A stretch of 64,000 nucleotides of DNA. Origin: Lachnospiraceae bacterium (GTDB lineage: Bacteria > Bacillota > Clostridia > Lachnospirales > Lachnospiraceae). The notes beneath the pieces are model-generated. The model was not told the DNA's origin, made no database searches, and saw nothing but the letters and a program-made list of their open reading frames with translations. This document shows positions 54,638 to 61,842 of the stretch, piece by piece; the stretch's first letter is position 1; the number at the start of each line of letters is the position of its first letter. The stretch covers positions 1 to 64,000 of the forward strand of contig JAETQH010000013.1 of the NCBI GenBank assembly GCA_021770785.1, written 5' to 3'. Made by a program: the position numbers and the translations under genes.

Positions 54638-54815
54638 GAGTCTCTAAGGCGATAAAAAAATATCGCCTAAGACACTCTAAGTTTCTCGAAGAATGCCACG
54701 AGGGCATTCTTCCCAGAGTTAGGAGCCTTTAAGGCGATAAAAGACATCGCCTAAGACACTCTAAGTTTCTCGAAGAATGCCGCAAGGGCATTCTTCCCCA
54801 GAACTAAGAGTGTCT
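54634..54815 (+). repeat. Two-and-a-bit copies of an 85-bp hairpin repeat between gltB and gltD
   Basis: Unit 1 (54634-54718) and unit 2 (54719-54803) are direct repeats; a partial third copy (CTAAGAG) begins at 54804. Each unit contains AGGCGAT/ATCGCCT and GAAGAATGCC/GGCATTCTTC stems. The first unit starts inside the gltB stop codon. No long T-run follows any stem. It may stabilise the gltB mRNA end, attenuate gltD, or be an expanded dispersed palindrome. Confidence 0.85.
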
Positions 54816-54842
54816 AAATTTCCAAAAGAAAGGAAGATAAAG

Positions 54843-56327
54843 ATGGGAAAACCAACGGGATTTATGGATTATGATAGAGAAGATGCGAAAGCGGTGGCGC
54901 CCAAGGAGCGTATTAAAAATTTTAATGAGTTCCATACGCCGCTTTCCAGGGAAAAACAGCAGATCCAGGGCGCGAGATGTATGAACTGCGGCGTTCCGTT
55001 CTGCCAGGCGGGGATGAATATCATGGGAATGACCAGCGGCTGTCCGCTGCACAATCTGGTGCCGGAGTGGAACGATCTGGTGTATACCGGAAACTGGGAG
55101 CAGGCGTATAATCGTCTGAAAAAGACCAACAACTTTCCGGAATTTACCTCCCGGGTGTGTCCGGCGCTCTGTGAGGCGGCATGTACCTGCGGTCACTGGG
55201 AGGATCCGGTGACCTGTAAGGCAAATGAGTACGGTATCATTGAAAATGCTTATGAGCAGGGGTATGCAGCGGCAAAACCGCCGAAGGTGCGCACCGGGAA
55301 AAAGGTGGCAGTCATCGGTTCCGGTCCGGCAGGGCTGGCAGCTGCTGACCAGTTAAACAAACGGGGACATTCCGTAACGGTTTATGAGAGAGACGACCGT
55401 GTGGGCGGACTTTTGATGTACGGTATTCCGAATATGAAGTTAGAGAAATGGGTCATTGACCGTAAAGTGGATATCATGAAGGAAGAGGGCATTGAGTTTG
55501 TTACCGGGGTCAATGTGGGAAAAGATGTCAAGGCGGCGAAATTGCTGAAGGAATATGACCGTGTGATTTTAGCATGCGGAGCAAAAAATCCGAGGGATAT
55601 TAAAGCTCCGGGACGTGACGCAAAGGGAATTTATTTTGCAGTGGATTTTTTAAAGGCAACCACCAAGAGCCTGTTAGATTCCGATTTGAAAGACAATAAC
55701 TATATTTCTGCCAAGGGAAAAAAAGTGGTGATTATCGGCGGCGGCGATACCGGAAACGACTGTGTGGGAACTTCTATCCGCCACGGCTGTGCCAGCGTGA
55801 CCCAGCTTGAGATGATGCCTAAAGCGCCGGATACCAGGGCGGAGAACAACCCATGGCCGGAGTGGCCGAAGGTTTGCAAGACAGACTACGGTCAGGAGGA
55901 AGCAATTGCTGTGTTCGGGCATGACCCGCGTATTTACCAGACCACCGTCAAAGAGTTTTTGAAGGATAAAAACGGCAATCTAAACGGACTGATTACCGTA
56001 AAATTAGAGAGTAAAAAGGACGAAAAGACAGGACGTATGGTGATGGCGGAGGTAGCCGGTTCCGAGAAGAAATTAGAGGCGGATCTGGTACTCATTGCAG
56101 CAGGCTTTTTGGGAACAGAGAAGTATGTGGCAGATGCCTTTGGCGTGGAATTAAATGCCAGAACTAATGTGGCAACTGCGGGGGACGCTTATGCCACCAA
56201 CGTGAAAAACGTGTTTGCGGCGGGAGACGTTCACAGAGGACAGTCCTTAGTGGTATGGGCAATCCGTGAGGGACGGGAAGTTGCAAGAGAGGTGGACGAA
56301 AGCCTGATGGGGTATTCTAATTTGTAG
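54843..56327 (+). CDS. gltD: Glutamate synthase small subunit
   Basis: GltD passes electrons from NADPH through FAD and iron-sulfur clusters to GltB. The 494-residue protein has N-terminal cluster cysteines (CMNCGVPFC, GCPLHN, CPALCEAACTCG), an FAD Rossmann motif IGSGPAGLAAADQL, an NADPH motif IGGGDTGNDC and the C-terminal FAD motif VFAAGDVHRGQSLVVWA. ATG 54843 follows AAAGGAAG; upstream in-frame codons lie in the tandem repeat. Cotranscription with gltB across the repeat is expected but would have to pass four hairpins. Confidence 0.95.
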   Translation: MGKPTGFMDYDREDAKAVAPKERIKNFNEFHTPLSREKQQIQGARCMNCGVPFCQAGMNIMGMTSGCPLHNLVPEWNDLVYTGNWEQAYNRLKKTNNFPEFTSRVCPALCEAACTCGHWEDPVTCKANEYGIIENAYEQGYAAAKPPKVRTGKKVAVIGSGPAGLAAADQLNKRGHSVTVYERDDRVGGLLMYGIPNMKLEKWVIDRKVDIMKEEGIEFVTGVNVGKDVKAAKLLKEYDRVILACGAKNPRDIKAPGRDAKGIYFAVDFLKATTKSLLDSDLKDNNYISAKGKKVVIIGGGDTGNDCVGTSIRHGCASVTQLEMMPKAPDTRAENNPWPEWPKVCKTDYGQEEAIAVFGHDPRIYQTTVKEFLKDKNGNLNGLITVKLESKKDEKTGRMVMAEVAGSEKKLEADLVLIAAGFLGTEKYVADAFGVELNARTNVATAGDAYATNVKNVFAAGDVHRGQSLVVWAIREGREVAREVDESLMGYSNL

Positions 56328-56387
56328 GCAGGTTTCCGGTTTTAAGGTTACGGTAACGACCGTAGGGAGGAAATAGTAACCGCCAGT

Positions 56388-56434
56388 AAAGTATTGACAC
56401 AAACAGTTGCTAATAAAGCGTTGACACAAACCAT
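56388..56434 (+). repeat. Imperfect 27-bp direct repeat with two TTGACACAAAC boxes
   Basis: TAAAG-TA/CG-TTGACACAAAC occurs twice (TTGACACAAAC at 56394-56404 and 56421-56431), 27 bp apart. Each contains a perfect -35 hexamer but no good -10 lies 17 bp downstream, so they may be regulator sites or promoter remnants. Confidence 0.6.
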
Positions 56435-56445
56435 GAAAAGACCGC

Positions 56446-56474
56446 TTGCGTTTACAAGCGGTCTGGTATATAAT
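56446..56474 (+). promoter_or_regulatory. Candidate antisense-RNA promoter within a hairpin
   Basis: A TATAAT box (56469-56474) has TTGCGT (56446-56451) 17 bp upstream. A perfect 9-bp palindrome GACCGCTTG (56440-56448) with CAAGCGGTC (56455-56463) covers the -35 side. Transcription rightward would run into the convergent toxin-like gene. Confidence 0.5.
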
Positions 56475-56480
56475 CTACTT

Positions 56481-56587
56481 AGAAAGGTACATCGGATGTG
56501 ATATCCGATTTGCCCTCAGTAAAATTGTTTTAGTAAAAAAGAATTAGCATCTTCACTTAGGGCGTGGGATGCTATTTCTTTTTGTTA
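56481..56587 (+). ncRNA. Candidate antisense antitoxin RNA
   Basis: Predicted as the + strand transcript from the promoter at 56446-56474 to the shared terminator. It contains a perfect hairpin ATCGGAT/ATCCGAT at 56491-56509, and its 3' third is complementary to the last codons and 3' end of the toxin-like mRNA. No transcript data exist here; the call rests on promoter, terminator and geometry. Confidence 0.45.
56535..56583. terminator. Bidirectional terminator of the toxin/antisense pair
   Basis: TAGCATC (56545-56551) pairs with GATGCTA (56568-56574). T-rich sequence follows on the + strand (56575-56583) and six A precede it (56535-56540), which is a T-run for the minus strand. Confidence 0.7.
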
Positions 56588-56658
56588 TAATGATTATCTA
56601 AAAAAGACAGAGCCGTAAAAATTACTAGCAATAAAGTCAAGACTTCCATTGTGTTCAT
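56572..56658 (-). CDS. Hydrophobic 28-residue toxin-like peptide (holin-like toxin type)
   Basis: On the minus strand, AAAGGAGGGTG is followed by an ATG and a 28-residue frame MNTMEVLTLLLVIFTALSFL with tail DNHYNKKK. It has one membrane span and a charged end, the form of type I toxins of Gram-positives (TxpA and the putative holin-like toxins). A strong promoter on the minus strand, TTGAAC (56768-56763) and TATAAT (56745-56740) with 17 bp between, drives it. Its stop lies within the shared bidirectional terminator. An overlapping frame in another phase (start at the GTGATG) is less likely. Confidence 0.6.
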   Translation of the reverse strand: MNTMEVLTLLLVIFTALSFLDNHYNKKK

Positions 56659-56739
56659 AGGGCATCACCCTCCTTTATGTACTAGAGGGCATCTAACATC
56701 GGAAAATCGCATCCGCTTTCCTTTGGATTATATAATGAC

Positions 56740-56768
56740 ATTATAACTCATGAAGAACATATGTTCAA
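56740..56768 (-). promoter_or_regulatory. Predicted promoter of the toxin-like gene
   Basis: Minus-strand TTGAAC (56768-56763) and TATAAT (56745-56740), 17 bp apart; a leader of about 75 nt would precede the peptide start. Confidence 0.72.
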
Positions 56769-56854
56769 GTGAAAAGGAGATAGGAACCAATGAAAAGTTA
56801 AGGACAGCAAGAAGGATAATGAAAAATAGCATGGTTTTTGGAAGGGGGAATCAC

Positions 56855-57421
56855 ATGTCTAACACAACGAAACTGGCATTAGAGGCTTCACTGAAAAAAA
56901 TGCTGCTAAAAAAGCCAATCGACAAGATTACGATTAACGATTTAACCTCGGATTGCGGTATCAGCCGCATGTCCTTTTACTACCATTTCAAGGATATCTA
57001 CGATTTGGTGGAGTGGGTATGTGTAGAGGACGGAAAACAGGCGCTGCAGGATAAGAAAACCTATGACACCTGGCAGGAGGGGCTTGAGCAGATTTTTGAA
57101 GCGGTTTTGGAAAATAAGCCCTTTATTCTCAATGTATCCAATACGGTCAGCAGGAAAAAGATGGAGAGTTATCTGAATAAACTTACCTACGAACTGATTG
57201 CGGGAGTGGTGGAGGAAAAATGCAGCGGCATTGATTTGCCTGAGGAGGATAAAGCGTTTATCGCAGATTTTTATAAATATGGCTTTGTCGGGGTAATGCT
57301 GGACTGGATTGACCATGGAATGAAAGAGGATTATAAGAAAATTGTAGAAAAGATGAGTATTACCCTTCACGGAACCTTTGCAAATTCTATTCATAACTTT
57401 GAGCAGAAAAAGAAAAATTAA
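56855..57421 (+). CDS. TetR family regulator (DhaS-like C-terminus)
   Basis: A 188-residue repressor with an N-terminal helix-turn-helix (ITINDLTSDCGISRMSFYYHFKDIYDLVEW, about 22-52) and a C-terminal domain like that of dihydroxyacetone-kinase-type TetR proteins. I start it at ATG 56855 with GGGGG upstream. It lies ahead of the oleate hydratase gene on the same strand and is a good candidate to control it; small fatty-acid-responsive TetR proteins often sit beside such genes. It is inferred, not shown. Confidence 0.82.
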   Translation: MSNTTKLALEASLKKMLLKKPIDKITINDLTSDCGISRMSFYYHFKDIYDLVEWVCVEDGKQALQDKKTYDTWQEGLEQIFEAVLENKPFILNVSNTVSRKKMESYLNKLTYELIAGVVEEKCSGIDLPEEDKAFIADFYKYGFVGVMLDWIDHGMKEDYKKIVEKMSITLHGTFANSIHNFEQKKKN

Positions 57422-57433
57422 TTTTATCAAAAC

Positions 57434-57470
57434 AAGCGGAGTGATAAGTTTTTTGTCATTCCGCTTATTT
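57434..57470 (+). terminator. Rho-independent terminator after the TetR gene
   Basis: AAGCGGA-TGA-AA pairs with TT-TCA-TCCGCTT and is followed by ATTTTG. Confidence 0.78.
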
Positions 57471-57578
57471 TGTAAGTGGAAATTAGCATTTGGAAAGTAT
57501 AAGATAGGGGCATAAAAAATAAGCTATTAACTCAGAAACTTAGGGGTAAAAACAGCCTCTTTGGACATTCTAATTCCT

Positions 57579-57736
57579 AGGAACTGTCAACAAATAACTT
57601 TTAATATTGCTTGTCTTTTTCTCCAATAGCACCACTCAAAAATCAGTTACATAGCCCGCTATGCGCCTAATTTTTGAGCGGCGCTCTCGAAGAAAAATCC
57701 GGCGCACTATTCAAAAGTTATTTGTTGACAGTTCCT
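57579..57736. mobile_element. MITE-like foldback element
   Basis: A 158-bp element with 24-bp perfect terminal inverted repeats, beginning AGGAACTGTCAACAAATAAC at 57579 and ending with its complement at 57736. The interior also pairs along its whole length (CACTCAAAAAT with ATTTTTGAG, CATAGC with GCTATG at the centre). It has no coding capacity and no obvious target duplication. It lies between the TetR terminator and oleate hydratase, so it would be part of the 5' leader of the latter if the promoter is upstream. Confidence 0.75.
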
Positions 57737-57763
57737 TAAAATGAAGAAAGGTGGTCAATTTAT

Positions 57764-59755
57764 ATGGCAAGTAAAAAAAGTATCGGAATCGGTGTGGCGG
57801 CAGTTGCGGCGGCAGGCGCAGGAGCAGCGGCGATTGCAGCAAAAAATTATAAAAAAGCAGGGAAGAATGCAGAAAAAAAGCCGGAGCAGAAGGCGGTATC
57901 TGCGGAAACTAATGAATACCGGAATACGGAGCGGGGAAAAGACGCAAAGAACAGCAAGGGCATTTATTATACAAATGGTAACTATGAGGCGTTTGCAAGA
58001 CCGAAAAAGCCGGAGGGTGTGGAGGAAAAAAATGCGTACATCGTAGGCAGCGGTTTAGCAGCATTGGCAGCAGCCTGTTTTCTGGTGCGTGACGGGCAGA
58101 TGCCGGGTTCCCACATCCATATCTTAGAGGCAATGGACATTGCGGGAGGCGCCTGTGACGGTATCTATGACGCCACAAGGGGCTATGTGATGAGAGGCGG
58201 ACGTGAAATGGAGAACCATTTTGAGTGCCTGTGGGATTTGTTCCACAGCATTCCTTCTATTGAAACTCCCGGCGTATCCGTGTTGGATGAGTATTACTGG
58301 CTGAATAAGGAGGACCCGAACTATTCCCTGTGCCGTGCCACGGAAAAACGGGGGCAGGATGCCCATACCGACGGAAAATTCAATTTAAGCCAGAAGGGCT
58401 GCATGGAAATTATGAAACTTTTCATGATGAAGGATGAGGATTTATACGATAAGACCATCGAAGATGTATTTGACGAGGAAGTCTTTGATTCTACCTTCTG
58501 GCTGTACTGGAGAACCATGTTTGCTTTCGAAAACTGGCACAGTGCATTGGAAATGAAACTTTATTTCCAGAGATTTATCCATCACATTGGGGGACTGCCG
58601 GATTTCTCTGCATTGAAATTTACCAAGTACAACCAGTATGAATCCCTGATTCTTCCGATGCAGAAATATTTAGAGGAAGCGGGGGTTGACTTCCGGTTCA
58701 ATACTGAGGTGACCAACGTCATTTTTGAAATAAAAGACAATAAAAAGGTGGCAAAAGCTATTGAGTGTAAGGTGAAAGGCGTGGAGCAGGGAATCACTCT
58801 GACGGAAAATGACCTTGTGTTTGTCACCAACGGCAGCTGTACCGAGGGCACGATTTACGGTGACCAGAACCATGCACCAAACGGAGATGCTGAGGTGAGA
58901 ACCAGCGGCTGCTGGAGTTTATGGAAAAATATTGCAAAGCAGGATGAGGCGTTTGGACATCCGGAAAAATTCTGCTCTGATGTAACAAAGACAAATTGGG
59001 AGTCTGCTACTGTTACCACATTGGATGATAAGATTCTTCCCTATATTAAGAATATCTGCAAGCGTGACCCGAAGAGCGGCAAAGTGGTAACCGGAGGCAT
59101 TGTAACCTGTCAGGATTCTGGCTGGCTGATGAGCTGGACCATTAACAGGCAGGGGCAGTTTAAAGATCAGGACAAAGATAAGGTATGTGTCTGGGTATAT
59201 GGCCTGTTTACCGATGTGCCGGGGGATTTCGTGAAGAAACCTATGAAAGAATGTACCGGTAAGGAAATCACGGAGGAGTGGCTGTATCATCTGGGTGTTC
59301 CAACGGAGCAGATTCCGGAACTGGCGGAAAACAGTGCGGTCTGCGTTCCGACGATGATGCCTTATATTACGGCATTCTTTATGCCGAGAACCAAGGGGGA
59401 CCGCCCGGACGTGATTCCCGATGGTTGTGTGAACTTTGCATTTTTAGGACAGTTTGCGGAGACGCCGAGGGATACGGTGTTTACCACGGAGTATTCTGTG
59501 AGAACGGCAATGGAGGCGGTGTACGGTCTGCTTGGCGTAGACAGAGGCGTGCCGGAGGTATGGGGCAGCGTTTATGATATCCGGGAGCTGTTAGACAGTA
59601 CGGTGAAGCTGATGGATGGAAAATCCCCGCTGGAAATCAGGCTGCCGGGGCCGCTCAATGCCTTGAAGAAGCCGCTGCTTCGTGTGGTGAAAGGAACGGT
59701 GGTTGAGAAGGTGCTTAAGGACCACGATGTGATTAAGGAAGGGATGCTTTTTTAA
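57764..59755 (+). CDS. ohyA: Oleate hydratase
   Basis: Oleate hydratase adds water to the cis-9 double bond of unsaturated fatty acids, giving 10-hydroxy fatty acids, and uses FAD. The 663-residue protein has the FAD Rossmann motif YIVGSGLAALAAACFL (about residues 91-106), EAMDIAGGACDG, the RGGREMENHFECLWDL block, and C-terminal FLGQFAETPRDTVFTTEYSVR. Residues about 1-80 are an extension with a hydrophobic Ala/Gly segment (about 7-27) and a charged linker, not part of the usual family core, suggesting membrane association. The TetR protein upstream may regulate it. Confidence 0.93.
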   Translation: MASKKSIGIGVAAVAAAGAGAAAIAAKNYKKAGKNAEKKPEQKAVSAETNEYRNTERGKDAKNSKGIYYTNGNYEAFARPKKPEGVEEKNAYIVGSGLAALAAACFLVRDGQMPGSHIHILEAMDIAGGACDGIYDATRGYVMRGGREMENHFECLWDLFHSIPSIETPGVSVLDEYYWLNKEDPNYSLCRATEKRGQDAHTDGKFNLSQKGCMEIMKLFMMKDEDLYDKTIEDVFDEEVFDSTFWLYWRTMFAFENWHSALEMKLYFQRFIHHIGGLPDFSALKFTKYNQYESLILPMQKYLEEAGVDFRFNTEVTNVIFEIKDNKKVAKAIECKVKGVEQGITLTENDLVFVTNGSCTEGTIYGDQNHAPNGDAEVRTSGCWSLWKNIAKQDEAFGHPEKFCSDVTKTNWESATVTTLDDKILPYIKNICKRDPKSGKVVTGGIVTCQDSGWLMSWTINRQGQFKDQDKDKVCVWVYGLFTDVPGDFVKKPMKECTGKEITEEWLYHLGVPTEQIPELAENSAVCVPTMMPYITAFFMPRTKGDRPDVIPDGCVNFAFLGQFAETPRDTVFTTEYSVRTAMEAVYGLLGVDRGVPEVWGSVYDIRELLDSTVKLMDGKSPLEIRLPGPLNALKKPLLRVVKGTVVEKVLKDHDVIKEGMLF

Positions 59756-59820
59756 GAGAGGTTAAAGAAAATTTAAGAAAAGAAAAAGTGAAGCTTAAGG
59801 GTTTTGTTATGGTTTTGAAA

Positions 59821-59860
59821 CAGGTGTTGTCTATGATGGTAGGCAGCACTTGTTTTTTTT
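59821..59860 (+). terminator. Terminator after oleate hydratase
   Basis: CAGGTGTTGTC pairs with GGCAGCACTTG using several G-T pairs and is followed by eight T. Confidence 0.65.
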
Positions 59861-59873
59861 GTGGGGGTGGGAC

Positions 59874-60194
59874 GCTTTGGGCGGCAAAAGGGGGGCTGGA
59901 GTTACGGTTATGGGGGCGGAGCGCACAGGGAGGGCTTTGTTTTTGTTTCGTTGTCCGGAGATAAGATGTTCTAAGAAATCTGCTGCGGGGGGTGGCGGGG
60001 GAGGGACGTAAACGGTCCGAAGGCGCCGTCCCTGGCGCCGTCGAACCTCGCCCAGCCTTCCGTGGCTGGGCGTTACTGTGTATCGGGCAGATTTCTAAGA
60101 ACATCTAATCTCCTCCCAAAGTCACAAAAACAAAGCCCTCCCTGTGCACTCTGTCCCATAACCGTAACTCCAGCTCCTTTTGCCGCCCGAAGCT
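59874..60194. mobile_element. ~320-bp palindromic element, copy A
   Basis: The two ends of this element are about 105-bp inverted copies of each other (GGCGGCAAAAGG and GGAGTTACGGTTATGGG near 59880-59915, complemented near 60150-60187; AAGAAATCTGC at 59972-59982 complemented at 60087-60097). The centre contains a perfect GCCCAGCC/GGCTGGGC hairpin (60050-60071) and GGCGCC repeats. No transposase is encoded. Copy B lies at 61413-61732 in the same orientation; the C39-like peptidase lies between. Confidence 0.82.
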
Positions 60195-60380
60195 GCTTTA
60201 CTGGCGCTGGGAGGTTTTTGGGTGCGTTAGATAGAGGGGGTGTGCCGGAACGGTATTGGGGTTGGTGTTGCGGGGAGGGGATTTTAAATGATTTTTAAGG
60301 TTGTTTAAAGGGGAGATAAAGAGAGAGTTGTTAGAATTTAGAGGTGGATTTAGAAGCAAAAGAAAAGATGGGAGGAAGTA

Positions 60381-61391
60381 ATGGGAACGATGAGAGGAAA
60401 TGGGAAAGAGCAGAGGAACAGGCAGCGGCGTGTCAGGGAGCAGAGGAAGAGGGCGAGGAGGAGACGGAGGGTTGTGCTTTTTTTGTGGCAGATTGTGATA
60501 GTTGGGGGAATTGGGATTTTGTTGTGGGATATTTGGGGGAAGGTTTCTGGGACGGAGAATGGTGTGGAAGGGAGTGGAGGGTGGCAGAGGGAGGTAAGTT
60601 CTGTTTTAGGGGGCGAGAAAGGGAGTAGTGGAAGTGAGTTGGGGGATTATGCGGGAAAGATTGATGAGATTGAGGTGGAGGCTCCGGTGAAGAGGGAGGA
60701 AAGTGAGGTTTTGCTGAGGTTAGAGGAGTTGGCGGAGGAAAATGATGTGATAAGGGAAATTTTGGGGAATGTGGAGGCGTATCCGGAGAATCTGCTGGAG
60801 GCGTTGGCGAATAATCCGGAGATGGTGGATTTTGCGGCGGGGTATCTGACGGCGGAACGGACGGTGCAGGGGGGATTGACGAAAGAGGAGAGGAAGCAGG
60901 AGCATCCTTTGTTTTTGCAGTGGGATCCCAGGTGGGGGTATGTGCCCTATGGGGACGACAGCAATATCGGGCTGGCGGGGTGTGGACCGACTTGTTTGTC
61001 TATGGCGCTTTTTGAACTGACCGGAGACGAGACCCTGACGCCGGATAAGATAGCGGGGTATGCGATGGAAAACGGGTATTATATGTCGGGGACGGGAACG
61101 GCGTGGGCGCTGATGGAGGATGTGCCGGGGGTTTACGGGGTTTCTGTAAATAAGCCGGGAATCAGTGACAGTATTATGAAAGGTGAGCTGGATTCCGGGC
61201 ATGTGCTGATTTGCGCCATGCGTCCAGGGGATTTTACGGCGGCTGGGCATTTTATTTTGATTTACGGGTATGGTGAGACGGGATTTTTGGTCAATGATCC
61301 GAATTGTGTGGCGAGAAGTAAAAAGACTTGGAGTTATGAACGGATTGGAGGGCAGATAAAGCAGATGTGGGCGCTTGGGGCGGAAAAGTAA
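60381..61391 (+). CDS. C39-like cysteine peptidase, membrane-anchored
   Basis: A 336-residue protein. A very basic N-terminus (Arg-rich, about 6-32) precedes one membrane segment (VLFLWQIVIVGGIGILLW, about 33-50). A polar linker follows. The C-terminal papain-like C39 domain (about 178-336) has the catalytic Cys in AGCGPTCLSM, the His in AAGHFILIYGYG and the acid residue in VNDPN, so the active site appears complete and outside the cell. Its first half is extremely G-rich and C-poor on this strand. It is enclosed by copies A and B of a palindromic element. No cargo peptide or ABC exporter is adjacent. Cleavage target unknown. Confidence 0.82.
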   Translation: MGTMRGNGKEQRNRQRRVREQRKRARRRRRVVLFLWQIVIVGGIGILLWDIWGKVSGTENGVEGSGGWQREVSSVLGGEKGSSGSELGDYAGKIDEIEVEAPVKREESEVLLRLEELAEENDVIREILGNVEAYPENLLEALANNPEMVDFAAGYLTAERTVQGGLTKEERKQEHPLFLQWDPRWGYVPYGDDSNIGLAGCGPTCLSMALFELTGDETLTPDKIAGYAMENGYYMSGTGTAWALMEDVPGVYGVSVNKPGISDSIMKGELDSGHVLICAMRPGDFTAAGHFILIYGYGETGFLVNDPNCVARSKKTWSYERIGGQIKQMWALGAEK

Positions 61392-61412
61392 GTGGTGTTG
61401 GGGGGAAGGGAC

Positions 61413-61732
61413 GCTTCGGGCAGCAAAAGGGGGCTGGAGTTACGGTTATGGGAGCAGCGGGCATAGGGAGGGCTTTGTTTTTGTTCCGATGTTCGGAGAT
61501 AAAATGTTTTAAGAAATCTGCTGCCGGGGGGTGGCGGGGTAGGGACGTAAACGGTTCGAAGGCGCCGTCCCTGGCGCCGTCGGACCTCGCCCAGCCATCC
61601 GCGGCTGGGCGTTACTGGGTATCTGGCAGATTTCTAAGAACATCTAATCTCCTTCCAAAGTCACAAAAATAAAGCCCTCCCTGTGCCCGCTGTCCATAAC
61701 CGTAACTTCAGCCCCTTTTGCCGCCCGAAGCT
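61413..61732. mobile_element. ~320-bp palindromic element, copy B
   Basis: Very similar to copy A over its whole length, in direct orientation, with the same arms and the same central GCCCAGCC/GGCTGGGC hairpin (61589-61610; loop ATCCGC, against TTCCGT in copy A). Variation is scattered. No reading frame of note. It begins 21 bp after the C39-like gene stop. Confidence 0.82.
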
Positions 61733-61780
61733 GAGGGGGGCTGCTGCCGGAGAAAATCGGAAAGGAGTGTTTGGGGGATA

Positions 61781-61809
61781 TTGTAAAAAATGGGATTTTT
61801 CGTTATAAT
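61781..61809 (+). promoter_or_regulatory. Predicted promoter of the coiled-coil membrane protein
   Basis: TTGTAA (61781-61786) and perfect TATAAT (61804-61809) are 17 bp apart, 34 bp before the start codon. Confidence 0.72.
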
Positions 61810-61842
61810 GGTAACAGCGCAAAGGAGGAGAAGCTGTTATTC

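Noticed and set aside
54634-54815. gltB-gltD repeat as a CRISPR array
   Set aside because: The units are adjacent, 85 bp, with no spacers and with two stems each.
57725-57753. TTGACA at the right end of the MITE-like element as ohyA promoter
   Set aside because: No -10-like hexamer occurs 16-18 bp downstream (the sequence there is AAGGTG).
59874-61732. Palindromic copies as an intact insertion sequence with transposase
   Set aside because: The gene between them has clear C39 peptidase motifs and no transposase-like frame exists in either copy.
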